Below are positions 40,631-49,700 of a stretch of DNA of 64,000 bases, in pieces. The stretch spans positions 168,228-232,227 of the forward strand of contig NZ_BPQV01000010.1 of NCBI RefSeq assembly GCF_022179465.1. The letters are read 5' to 3'. Position numbers and translations under genes: made by a program. The number at the start of each line of letters is the position of its first letter. Positions within the stretch are counted from its first letter, which is position 1. Origin of the DNA: Methylobacterium organophilum (GTDB lineage Bacteria; Pseudomonadota; Alphaproteobacteria; Rhizobiales; Beijerinckiaceae). The notes beneath the pieces were generated by a model that did not search any database, had not been told where the DNA came from, and saw nothing but the letters and a program-made list of their open reading frames with translations.

Positions 40631-42001
40631 TCACGTTTGACCGAATATAACTGATGTCAATACGCCCCGTAAAGTCTCAACATTTACCCTAAATGGCTTA
40701 TTGAAGGTGTCATCGGACTGATGATTATCTTCCACGGAGCAATCTTCGAATAGGATGACCCGTGCATTTGGGTGGATCGTTTGCATTAGATATTTCCAGT
40801 AGTATTTAATAATCCACCACCCAGGCGAGGCAATCAGAATGATTGCCTTCGGGCTTTCCGATAGGCAAATATTACAGACATTGGCGCCGATTTCGGTGAT
40901 GATTAGGTCGGCATGGCTCAACTGGGCATATTTCTGCGGAATATGGGGGCAATCCTCGGCATAGACAGGCTTGACGCCAAAATCTCGGATCAAGTCGAGT
41001 ACCTGATCGGCATTGGTCATGAACCGGTTGTTACCAGTATTTCCCATCATCTGACGCCGGCCGAGGAAAAGATTCCCCGTCTTGGCTTCGACCGGCTTTG
41101 CAGCTTCGCGCAGAGTCTGGCGCAACTTTTTATAAGTATCTACAAGTTGTTTGCCAATATAGCTAAGATTAGAAAAGCGCAGCGGAATTATAACTCTTCG
41201 GAATACAACTGCTGTTTCATTGTCGTCTTTGATAATATGCTCTGATGGAACGCCCATAAGTTCCATTAATTCTCTCTGCCATTCAATATTTGCAATGTAG
41301 TACTTCAAATTATTAACATAATTTTCTCCAAAAAAGCTTGCTGGGCAATATTCATGTAGAAATACATTATAATTGCTACTCCATGGATTGCATAGATACA
41401 TGACTGTATCTTCAATAATTCGGATTTTGGTTCGGCCTAGATTGTTGAACGGATCGTCGCCGGGCCCAGAGGGCGTGCAGCTCGGAAGAATCGGCGCATT
41501 ATTCTTCTGCAAAGGTCGAGATGGATCGTAGAGTATGGCGTTCTCAAAGGTGAAGAACAGGCCGTGGTTCGTGCGGATGACATAGTCTCCGTCTCCGTGC
41601 AGTCCGGTTTCCACGCGTAACGCAGTCGTGTCGTAGATGCGCTCCTTTTCCAAGGATTCGAATAGCACAGGATAATCGGTCGCAATCTCCTGACCAATCA
41701 AAAGGCTGCCGTCATAATCATTGGTCAAAATGAAATGATGGGGGATATCGTCTTCGATGGGACCGTTCAGGAAAAGGCGCTGCCCGTTCTCATGAACTAG
41801 GATCGGATTGATCTCCATCACCGCTGCACGTGTGAAGGAGCGGCCATCGGCGAAAAACACTTTGTCGCCCTCAATGCTGCTGACGACGTAGACGCATTTG
41901 AAATGTGCAGCAAAGAAATAGAGCGGGGTCTCTAGAAGATCGTCGACAAGAACTGACGGCGTTCTAGGGCCGAAAAGATTTCCGTTCTTTGCATAAATCA
42001 T
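40631..42001 (-). CDS. GT61 (DUF563)-type glycosyltransferase
   Basis: 456-aa protein. It shares NYNVFLHEYCPASFF with the NYQHFLVEIFP block of the previous gene, and GNLFLGRRQMMGNTGNNR and LIITEIGANVCNICLSES correspond to the later conserved segments of the family. A strongly AT-rich stretch of codons sets it apart from the flanking backbone. The start ATG 42001 (AGGA about 9 nt upstream) is preferred over the longer upstream open frame. It is convergent with the GT61-SGNH gene. Probably adds a sugar to the surface glycan. Confidence 0.7.
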   Translation of the reverse strand: MIYAKNGNLFGPRTPSVLVDDLLETPLYFFAAHFKCVYVVSSIEGDKVFFADGRSFTRAAVMEINPILVHENGQRLFLNGPIEDDIPHHFILTNDYDGSLLIGQEIATDYPVLFESLEKERIYDTTALRVETGLHGDGDYVIRTNHGLFFTFENAILYDPSRPLQKNNAPILPSCTPSGPGDDPFNNLGRTKIRIIEDTVMYLCNPWSSNYNVFLHEYCPASFFGENYVNNLKYYIANIEWQRELMELMGVPSEHIIKDDNETAVVFRRVIIPLRFSNLSYIGKQLVDTYKKLRQTLREAAKPVEAKTGNLFLGRRQMMGNTGNNRFMTNADQVLDLIRDFGVKPVYAEDCPHIPQKYAQLSHADLIITEIGANVCNICLSESPKAIILIASPGWWIIKYYWKYLMQTIHPNARVILFEDCSVEDNHQSDDTFNKPFRVNVETLRGVLTSVIFGQT

Positions 42002-42166
42002 GTCACATATTCCTGCTTTGGGATGGACTCGCGCATCTATGAGCCGTGCCCGTCTCTCATTGGATCGGCAACTTAGCCTTTCCCTGGGCAGATGGCGGCG
42101 CGATGCAACCACAGGCGTAGCAGCTCAGCCGTCCGGACACGCCGACGCACATCATCTCCGTCGTGC

Positions 42167-42943
42167 TCAACCGACCGGCGGTGCGTTCTCGGGGTAGCCG
42201 TTATCCGCCAGAAACCGGTGGTATTCGGCAGGCGTGCCGCTGAATTGGATGCTGTCGGAGCGGATCACGCGGTAATAGACGGTTTGTCCTTTTTGGATCA
42301 TGGCATTGTAGAGCGGCGCGATGTAGCGCTCATTGCCCTGCAGCTCGTGTACGGAGCGGCTGCGGATCGCATCGAATTCTTTCATGAAGCTTCCTGCGCG
42401 GGCAAAGTGATAGAGTCCCGAGCTGCACAGGTTCGAGATGCGGATTTTTTCCGTGACCTCGATCGCCTCGCCCAGCCGCTCTCCCTCGATTTTCGGCCGG
42501 ACGAAGGACCAGTGGGTCCCCTCCCCCACGAACACGTCCAGGTATCCGTCGACTGGGCCGCGACCGGAGAAGTCGGGTTGCGCGAAGTCCGAATAGATCG
42601 TGTCGATGTTGAAGATCGTCAGGGGCTCGTCCACCGAGACGCCCGCCACGGCGAGCCCCTCCGCCACCGTGGTCGCCTGTCCGTCTGTCGGTTGGTCCAG
42701 GCGCGCGAGACGGACATTCTCCGGGCGAAGGCCGATCGCCGCCGCGCTGTCGAGGATGAAGGCATCCGAACAGGTGGCCCCGAGATAGATGAACAGGAAG
42801 GACTCGGTCTCGAAGGCCTCGCGGAAACCATGGATCGAATGTTGGAACAGGTTCATCGGTCCTGCCGGCAGCATGAACTTCGGAACCGTGTAGCCGGCTT
42901 CCGTAAAGCGCCGACTCAGCCCGGCCATGGGGAAGACGTACAT
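42167..42943 (-). CDS. Nucleotidyltransferase-like protein of the polysaccharide region
   Basis: 258-aa protein of the GT-A nucleotidyltransferase type: N-terminal MAGLSRRFTEAGYTVPKFML carries a variant of the GxGxRxxxxxxxxPKxL nucleotide-binding loop; IFNIDTIY and a central Asp provide the metal site. Sugar-1-phosphate or small-molecule phosphate activation is the family role; the substrate is unknown. AAAAGG lies about 5 nt before ATG 42943. It may activate a substituent used with the 31456-33039 protein. 165 nt upstream of the GT61 gene on the same strand. Confidence 0.72.
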   Translation of the reverse strand: MYVFPMAGLSRRFTEAGYTVPKFMLPAGPMNLFQHSIHGFREAFETESFLFIYLGATCSDAFILDSAAAIGLRPENVRLARLDQPTDGQATTVAEGLAVAGVSVDEPLTIFNIDTIYSDFAQPDFSGRGPVDGYLDVFVGEGTHWSFVRPKIEGERLGEAIEVTEKIRISNLCSSGLYHFARAGSFMKEFDAIRSRSVHELQGNERYIAPLYNAMIQKGQTVYYRVIRSDSIQFSGTPAEYHRFLADNGYPENAPPVG

Positions 42944-43301
42944 CAGACCTTTTCCACCTGTTGAGAGACACGCGTGGCATTGGCGACCGAGCAGAGCGGC
43001 CGCTCGGGCTGGGGCGCATGGAGGGGAAGCATCAAGACGAAGAGATGAACGAGGGTAGCCGTGCCCACCCGCTCGTCCTTGGGCGCTTCAGGAGATGCGC
43101 CTCGCGGAGGGCCGCGATCGGCCCCGGTCCGTTGCCGGCCTCGAATCCCGACGGGTCGGGATCCCCGGATCGGCCGGCGAGCCCGTCTGTCACAGAGCCG
43201 GAGGTGATCGGGTCACTGCGCGAATCGCCGGAAATCGACTTGGTTCCGTCAGGCAGCATGCCGGGCTGGTCGATGGCCTTCACTGTCTGGCTCCGGAAGT
43301 C
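42944..43301. other. Intergenic region, nothing recognised
   Basis: No gene or RNA supported. Probably holds the promoter of the nucleotidyltransferase gene. GC content rises again towards the tRNA. Confidence 0.4.
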
Positions 43302-43520
43302 TCAGAAGATGTTCGAGAAGCAGACGTCGCCTTGCAAGAGGCTCGGCTCCGGCGCGGCATGCACGACGATCAGGGCACCCACCCGACGCGACATCTCCAG
43401 CGGTGAGGGCATCGCCGTGCTGACATAGGTGAAGCCGATCGTGACGTCGAACACGTTCTGGCGGCCGAAATCCACCGGACGCCGCTCCGCCTTCCCGCCA
43501 TAAGGGCGTTGCGCGGCCAT
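43302..43520 (-). CDS. Possible small hypothetical protein
   Basis: 72-codon frame ending TGA at 43302. The protein MAAQRPYGGKAERRPVDFG... with GALIVVHAAPEPSLLQGDV is less Arg-biased than the neighbouring shadow frames and looks protein-like. No clear ribosome-binding site precedes ATG 43520 and no family is recognised. It lies downstream of the tRNA terminator and could be spurious. Confidence 0.3.
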   Translation of the reverse strand: MAAQRPYGGKAERRPVDFGRQNVFDVTIGFTYVSTAMPSPLEMSRRVGALIVVHAAPEPSLLQGDVCFSNIF

Positions 43521-43622
43521 ATCGAGGGAGGCCTGTGCCAGACTTGCCGGTTCGGTCGGCCGAACCGGCGAGACCGGTCAGGGGCGTCGGATCGGTGCCG
43601 GTAGCGCGGTCTGTCCCGGAAA

Positions 43623-43652
43623 CAAAAAAGGCTCCCGTGATGGGAGCCATTT
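43623..43652 (-). terminator. Intrinsic terminator of the tRNA-Val transcript
   Basis: Minus strand: GGCTCCC (43648-43642), loop ATCAC, GGGAGCC (43636-43630), followed by six T residues (43629-43624). It starts 27 nt after the tRNA 3' end. Confidence 0.88.
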
Positions 43653-43678
43653 TCCGCAATCATCGCAAGGGCTTGCGA

Positions 43679-43753
43679 TGGTGGGCGCGACAGGGATCGA
43701 ACCTGTGACCCCTACCATGTCAAGGTAGTGCTCTCCCGCTGAGCTACGCGCCC
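43679..43753 (-). tRNA. tRNA-Val (anticodon GAC)
   Basis: 75-nt tRNA with encoded CCA. The 5' arm GGGCGCG pairs with CGCGCCC; D-arm GCTCAGCGGGAGAGC, anticodon stem CTACC/GGTAG with loop TTGACAT (anticodon GAC), and T-arm with GGTTCGATCCC are standard. It lies at the right boundary of the lower-GC polysaccharide region with its 3' end facing that region. No repeat of its 3' end was noticed near 30 kb. Confidence 0.97.
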
Positions 43754-43786
43754 GGCTGAGGCCTGTCGGCCCCGGCGGTGAGGGGG

Positions 43787-43814
43787 CTATAACCAGAGCC
43801 GACAGACGATGCAA
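43787..43814 (-). promoter_or_regulatory. Promoter of tRNA-Val
   Basis: TTGCAT (43814-43809) and TTATAG (43792-43787) on the minus strand are separated by 16 nt; transcription would start about 26 nt before the tRNA, a normal distance for a stable-RNA promoter. Confidence 0.5.
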
Positions 43815-43928
43815 GCGAGCTCATGCGCAACGCGCGGAAAACTCTGCGCGCCTGCAATGCGGGAGAAATTGCGCTATGGCCTCCGGACGCGGCCGAAGGC
43901 GGCCGGAGCGGGACACCCTTAGCGAGGC

Positions 43929-44975
43929 ATGCGCTTCTTCCTCCAATCGGATTCCGGCGACCGGATCGTGGGATGGGTGGTGCCCGACAACCCGGCGGCG
44001 GTGAGCCGGGTCCACGTCTCGGTCCATGGCCGCCGCGTCGCCGAGATCGCCGCGACGGGCTTCGATGCCAACATCGTCGCCCTGGGCTGGCACTCCACGG
44101 GCCAATGCGTGTTCCAGGTCACCGAGGAGCACGTGCCCGGGCTCGGCGCCCTCGACCGGCTCGAGATCCGCGACGCCGACACCAACATGCTGGTCTATCG
44201 CCGGGCGCCCCCGGAAGGCCTGTCCCGGAACCGCGTGGTTCTCGTGAACACGAGCGTGAACCCGGAATTGCCGATCGAGGCGGCCCTCTTCCCGCATTTC
44301 CGGCAATGCTATTTCGGCATCGGGAAATTCTCCGACGAGATCCTGCGGGTGATCTTCGACACGGCGGAGATGACCTCCTGCCTGATGTCGGGGGCGATCA
44401 ACTTTCCCCGTTACGAGCCGCATTTCGTCCAGTCCGAGACGCTGTCGGCCATGCTCGTCCATGACCCCTATGTGGAGATGGCCCAGCGTCTGACCTGGCT
44501 GCGCGACCGCTCCGGGCTCGCCGCCGATCCGGCGCAGAACTGGCGCCTGGGCAATTTCGTGGACGGCGCGCGCTACGCGGCGGAGTTCGACTTCACCGAC
44601 GCCAAGAGCCTGAAGCGCCTGTTCCGGTTCATGCCGGAGGAGGTCTACCACTTCCTCTACAACCCGCTGACCCGCCAGCTCGGCACCCGCGGCTTCGACG
44701 AGCGGGTGACGCCCGGCTCCTCGATCATCGCCGTCGAGGTGCTCGCCCGGGTCGGCGTCGTCGGCCATTTCAACTATCACAGGGCCTTCCTCTCGACCCT
44801 GTTCGACCAGAACGGGATCACGGCCGATCCGCCCGACCCGCCCCGCCTGCGCCCGGCGATCCTGGCGCTTGCGGACCTTCTGAAGACGATCAAGGTCGCC
44901 ACCGACATGGTGGATTTCGACAGCGTGCTCAGCGACCTCGTCCTGCGCTCCGTCGCCAAGGGCTGGGGCGCGTGA
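43929..44975 (+). CDS. Hypothetical protein with an N-terminal beta-rich domain, next to ugd
   Basis: 348-aa protein. Residues 1-95 (FFLQSDSGDRIVGWVVPD, RVHVSVHGRRVAEI, HSTGQCVFQVTE) look like a beta-sandwich of the type seen in Methylobacterium polysaccharide proteins. The rest (VLVNTSVNPELPIEAALFP, AEMTSCLMSGAINFPRYEPHF) is alpha/beta and begins with a strand-loop that recalls sulfotransferase-like folds, but no P-loop PAPS motif is present. No signal peptide or membrane segment. Normal high-GC codon use; GCGAGG precedes ATG 43929. Function unknown; it precedes ugd by about 100 nt on the same strand. Confidence 0.72.
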   Translation: MRFFLQSDSGDRIVGWVVPDNPAAVSRVHVSVHGRRVAEIAATGFDANIVALGWHSTGQCVFQVTEEHVPGLGALDRLEIRDADTNMLVYRRAPPEGLSRNRVVLVNTSVNPELPIEAALFPHFRQCYFGIGKFSDEILRVIFDTAEMTSCLMSGAINFPRYEPHFVQSETLSAMLVHDPYVEMAQRLTWLRDRSGLAADPAQNWRLGNFVDGARYAAEFDFTDAKSLKRLFRFMPEEVYHFLYNPLTRQLGTRGFDERVTPGSSIIAVEVLARVGVVGHFNYHRAFLSTLFDQNGITADPPDPPRLRPAILALADLLKTIKVATDMVDFDSVLSDLVLRSVAKGWGA

Positions 44976-45076
44976 GAGGGCGGGCGTCCGGTTTGCCGCA
45001 GGCGGCAAAGGTGTCTAAGACCGTGCGCCGCAACATGGTCGAACCGTAGGTTGTTGCGGCATGGGAAAGGCGTGAC

Positions 45077-46402
45077 ATGCGCATAGCGATGGTCGGGTCG
45101 GGATATGTGGGCCTGGTGTCCGGAGCCTGCTTCGCGGATTTCGGCCACGACGTCGTCTGCATCGACAAGGATCCGGCCAAGATCGAGGGCCTGAAGGCGG
45201 GCCGGATGCCGATCTACGAGCCGGGCCTCGAGGCCCTGGTCGCGGAGAACGTGAGGCAGAACCGGCTGTCCTTCGGGACGCAGCTGGCCGAAGCGGTGGC
45301 GGGGGCGGATGCCGTCTTCATCGCCGTGGGCACGCCCTCCCGGCGCGGGGACGGCTTCGCGGATCTCTCCTACGTCTATGCCGCCGCCAAGGAGATCGCG
45401 GCCTCCCTGAACGGGTTCACCGTGGTGGTGACGAAATCGACGGTTCCGGTGGGCACCGGCGACGAGGTCGAGCGCATCATCCGCGAGGCGCGGCCGGAGG
45501 CCGCGTTCGCCGTGGTCTCCAATCCGGAATTCCTGCGCGAGGGCGCCGCGATCGGCGACTTCAAGCGGCCGGACCGGATCGTCATCGGGACGGAGGACGA
45601 GCGCGCCAAGGCGGTGATGAACGAGATCTACCGCCCGCTCTACCTCAACCACTCGCCGATCCTGTTCACCGGGCGGCGCACGGCGGAGCTGACCAAGTAC
45701 GCGGCCAACGCCTTCCTGGCCACCAAGATCACCTTCATCAACGAGATCGCGGATCTCTGCGAGCAGGTCGGCGCGAACGTCCAGGAGGTGGCCCGCGGCA
45801 TCGGCCTCGACAACCGGATCGGCCGCACCTTCCTCCATGCCGGGCCGGGCTATGGCGGCTCCTGCTTCCCCAAGGACACCCTGGCGCTGGTGAAGACCGC
45901 GCAGGATTACGGGGCGCCGATCCGTCTGGTGGAGACGGTGGTGGCGGTCAACGACCAGCGCAAGCGCGCCATGGCCCGCAAGGTGATCGCCGCCTGCGGC
46001 GGCTCGGTCCGCGGCAAGACGGTCGCGATCCTCGGCCTGACCTTCAAGCCCAACACCGACGACATGCGCGACGCGCCCTCCCTGTCGATCATCGCGGGGC
46101 TGCGCGATGCGGGCGCGGCGGTGGTCGCCTACGATCCCGAGGGCATCGAGCAGGCGCGGCCGATGCTCGAAGGCGTGACCTATGCCGAGGACGCCTATAC
46201 CTGCGCCGAGGGGGCGGATGCCCTGGTGATCGTCACGGAGTGGGACGCCTTCCGCGCCCTCGATCTCGGCCGCCTGCGCGCCTCGATGAAGGCGCCGGTG
46301 CTCGTCGATCTGCGCAACGTCTACGCCTCCGCCGATGCCGAGCGGCACGGCTTCCACTATACCGGCGTCGGCGTCGGAAGCGGGACGGCCGGACAGGGCT
46401 GA
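45077..46402 (+). CDS. ugd: UDP-glucose 6-dehydrogenase
   Basis: 441-aa enzyme oxidising UDP-glucose to UDP-glucuronate, a precursor for acidic exopolysaccharides. The Rossmann motif GSGYVG is at residues 7-12, the catalytic cysteine is Cys263 in GPGYGGSCFPKDTLAL, and the central dimerisation segment ELTKYAANAFLATKITFINE and the C-terminal GLTFKPNTDDMRDAPS are present. GGAAAGG lies about 6 nt before ATG 45077. It presumably feeds the neighbouring glycosyltransferase region or a wider EPS pathway. Confidence 0.96.
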   Translation: MRIAMVGSGYVGLVSGACFADFGHDVVCIDKDPAKIEGLKAGRMPIYEPGLEALVAENVRQNRLSFGTQLAEAVAGADAVFIAVGTPSRRGDGFADLSYVYAAAKEIAASLNGFTVVVTKSTVPVGTGDEVERIIREARPEAAFAVVSNPEFLREGAAIGDFKRPDRIVIGTEDERAKAVMNEIYRPLYLNHSPILFTGRRTAELTKYAANAFLATKITFINEIADLCEQVGANVQEVARGIGLDNRIGRTFLHAGPGYGGSCFPKDTLALVKTAQDYGAPIRLVETVVAVNDQRKRAMARKVIAACGGSVRGKTVAILGLTFKPNTDDMRDAPSLSIIAGLRDAGAAVVAYDPEGIEQARPMLEGVTYAEDAYTCAEGADALVIVTEWDAFRALDLGRLRASMKAPVLVDLRNVYASADAERHGFHYTGVGVGSGTAGQG

Positions 46403-46790
46403 GGCCCGCCCGGTCTCCCCGGCGGTCCCGGGGCCAGCTGTGGCCCTCTGTCCGCACCCATCCGGATTCGGTCCCGGCGCCGGATCCGCGGCGGCCTGCG
46501 TCATCCTTTGGTCACGTTCGCAGGCGTTCTCCCGCCGCACGGATGCTTGAGGTCAGGCAGTTTGTTTCCGGATACGGTTCCCGATAGCCGCGATGGACTG
46601 CTTTTGAGCGCGTTTTTCGACTGTCGCTGGCAAGCGTCTGCTGATTTTATCAACTCATGGTGGTGCAAGCCCATCCGTTTCGATTGATGGGCGCGTGCCA
46701 CACTATCACCCAATCTTTAGGATCAAGTCTGTTTCTGCGCTGCAGCGTTGGACAGCCTTCGCGGGTGCGGCCTAAGGTCGAAACGGGTGC
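46403..46790 (+). promoter_or_regulatory. Upstream region of the PKS operon
   Basis: No gene in 388 nt. The distal half is AT-richer (46551-46745), as expected for a promoter, but no convincing -35/-10 pair was singled out. The ribosome-binding site for the PKS ATG at 46791 is weak (ACGGG). Confidence 0.4.
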
Positions 46791-49700
46791 ATGCCGGACG
46801 GCGAGAGCCGCCCGTTCTTCCACGAGCGTATGCGGATCGACGTGACTCAGCGCCAGGATATCGCCATCATCGGCCGGGCTTGCCGGCTCCCCGGTGCCCC
46901 CAGCGTCGAGGCCCTCTGGCAATTGCTCACCGAGGGGCGTTGCGCGGTCTCCGAGATCCCCGCCGACCGCTGGACGCGGGAGCGCTTCCTGCATCCGCGG
47001 GCGCAGGAGCGCGGCAAGAGCTACACCTTCGCCGCCGGCGTCCTCGACGACATCTGGGCCTTCGATCCCGGCGTGTTCGGCATCTCGCCCCGCGAGGCCG
47101 AGCAGATGGATCCGCAGCAGCGCCTGCTGCTGGAGCTGACCTGGGAGGCCCTGGAGGATGCGGGCCTGCGTCCCTCGGCGGTGGCGGGAAGCCATATCGG
47201 CGTGTTCGTCGGCGCCTCGGCCCTGGATTACGGCAACCTGCGCATCCTCGATCCGTCGAGCGCGGATGCCTACGGCGCCACGGGCAACACGCTCTCCATC
47301 GTCTCAAACCGCCTCTCCTACATCTACGACCTCAAGGGGCCGAGCTTCACCCTCGACACCGCCTGCTCCTCCTCGCTCGTCGCGCTCAACGCCGCGATCA
47401 CCGCGATCGAGAACGGTCAGGTCGACACCGCCATCGTCGCGGGCGTGAACCTGCTGGCGAGCCCGTTCAGCTTCATCTCCTTCTCCAACGCGCAGATGCT
47501 CTCGCGCACGGGCCTGTGCCAGGCCTTCTCGGCGAATGCGGACGGCTATGTCCGCGCCGAGGGCGGTGTGGTGCTGGTGCTGCAATCGGCCAAGGCGGCG
47601 GCGCGGGCCGGCAGCCTGGTGCGCGGCGTCATCGCGACGAGCGGCGTGAATTCGGACGGGCGCACCACCGGCATCTCCCTGCCCTCGGGCGAGGCGCAGG
47701 CGGCCCTGCTGGAGCAGGTCTACCGCGACGCCGGCATCGCGCCGGACGCGATCGCCTTCGTGGAGGCCCACGGCACCGGCACCGCGGTCGGCGACCCGAT
47801 CGAGGCCAACGCCATCGGCAGCAAGCTCGGCAAGGGCCGCAAGGCCCCGCTGCCGATCGGCTCGATCAAGACCAATATCGGCCATACCGAGCCGGTCTCG
47901 GGGCTGGCCGGCCTGCTCAAGGCGCATCTCGCCCTGGAGAACGACCTGCTGCCGGCCTCGCTGCACGCGGCCGAGCTCAATCCCGAGATCCCGTTCGACA
48001 CCCTGAACCTCGCGGTGAACCGCGCCCCCCTGCCGCTGAAGCGGGGCAAGGAGCGCTTCGCCGGCGTGAATTCCTTCGGCTTCGGCGGCACCAACGCCCA
48101 CGTCGTGCTGACCGACCCGGCCCCCGTGGCCGCGACGGGCGCCGATTTCCGCGCGCCGGAGATGCTGCTCCTCTCGGCCCAGAGCCGGGCTGCCCTCTCC
48201 GAGCTGGCGCAGGACTATGCCGACCGCCTCGCGCACGCCGATGCCGCCGAGACCGCCCGCATCGCCGCCGCCGCCGCCCATCGCCGGGAGCGCCAGGCCG
48301 TGCGCCTCGCCGTCCCGCTGGACGGGCCCCTGGTCGAGACCCTGCGCGCCGTGGGCGAGGGCGAGGAGACCGAGAAGGCCGTCATCGGCACCGCCGTGGA
48401 CCGCGCCGCCGAGGTCGCCTTCGTCTTCTCCGGCAATGGGAGCCAGTGGGCCGGCATGGGCCGCGAGGCCTATGCGGAGAACCCGACCTTCCGCGAGACC
48501 TTCGACCGGATCGACACGCTCTTCGCCGGCCATTCCGGCTGGTCGCTCAAGGATGCGCTGTTCGCCGAGGATCTCGACGCGCAGCTCTCCCTCACCCGCG
48601 TCTCGCAGCCGCTGATCTTCGCGATCTCCGCCGCCTCCAACGCGGCCCTGCGCGCCCGCGGCCTCAAGCCGGCGGCGGTGCTCGGCCACAGCGTCGGCGA
48701 GATCGCCGCGGCGGAAGCCGCCGGCATCCTCAGCCTGGAACAGGCGGTGCGGGTCATCTTCTACCGCAGCAAGCACCAGGAGACGACGCGCGGCCACGGC
48801 AGCATGGCCGTGCTGCTCGGCCCGGTCGAGGAGATGGAAGCCTTCCTCGCCGATTATCCGGACCTGGACATCGCCGCCTATAACAGCCCCAAGGCGATCA
48901 CCGTCGCCGGCCCGGTGGACTCGATCGAGGCCGCGATGAAGGCGCTGGCGCGCAAGCGCCGCCGCGGCAAGAAGCTCGACCTGGAATATCCCTTCCACGG
49001 CCGGCTGATGGACCCGACCGAGAAGCCGCTGCTGCGCGATCTCGACGGGCTGAAGCCCTCCGCCGGCCACACGGCGATGGTCTCCACCGTCACCGGCGAC
49101 GTGCTCGCCGGCACGAAGTTCGGCGCCGGCTACTGGTGGCGCAATATCCGTGAGCCGGTCCGCTTCTGCGAGGCCCTGCAGGAGGCGACCCGCCGGGGCG
49201 TGCGCGTCTTCGTCGAGGTCGGCCCGCGGGCGACGCTGCTGCCCCATATCGGCGACGCGGTCGAGCCGCTCGGCATCGAGGTCGCCTCCGTCGGCGTGCT
49301 CCACCGCAAGCCGGCCGAGGGCGATCCCATCGCCCGCGCCGTCGCCGCCGCGATCGTGGCGGGCGCCGCGGTCGACGAGGCCGCCGTGTTCGGCACCAAC
49401 CCCGCCGGGATCGTGCCCCTGCCGCTCTATCCCTGGCAGCGCCGCAGCTTCCGCCTCGCGGAGACGGCGGAGGGCGCGGGCTGGGTCAACACCCGCAGCC
49501 ACCACCCGCTCGCGGGCGTCCGCGCCGTGGCGGACGGGCTCGAATGGCATGGCCATCTCGATGCCGCGACCGTGCCCGAGCTCGGCGACCACGTCATCGA
49601 TGGGCAGGTGCTCGTACCGGGCGCCGGCTTCGTGGAGATGGCCCTGCACGTCGCCCGCGAGGCGCTGCGCTCCGAGACGGTGACCCTCGCCGATTTCGAG

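Noticed and set aside
43679-43753. tRNA-Val as an integration att site
   Set aside because: No integrase gene and no copy of the tRNA 3' end was seen near 30 kb, so an island integrated here is not supported beyond its position.
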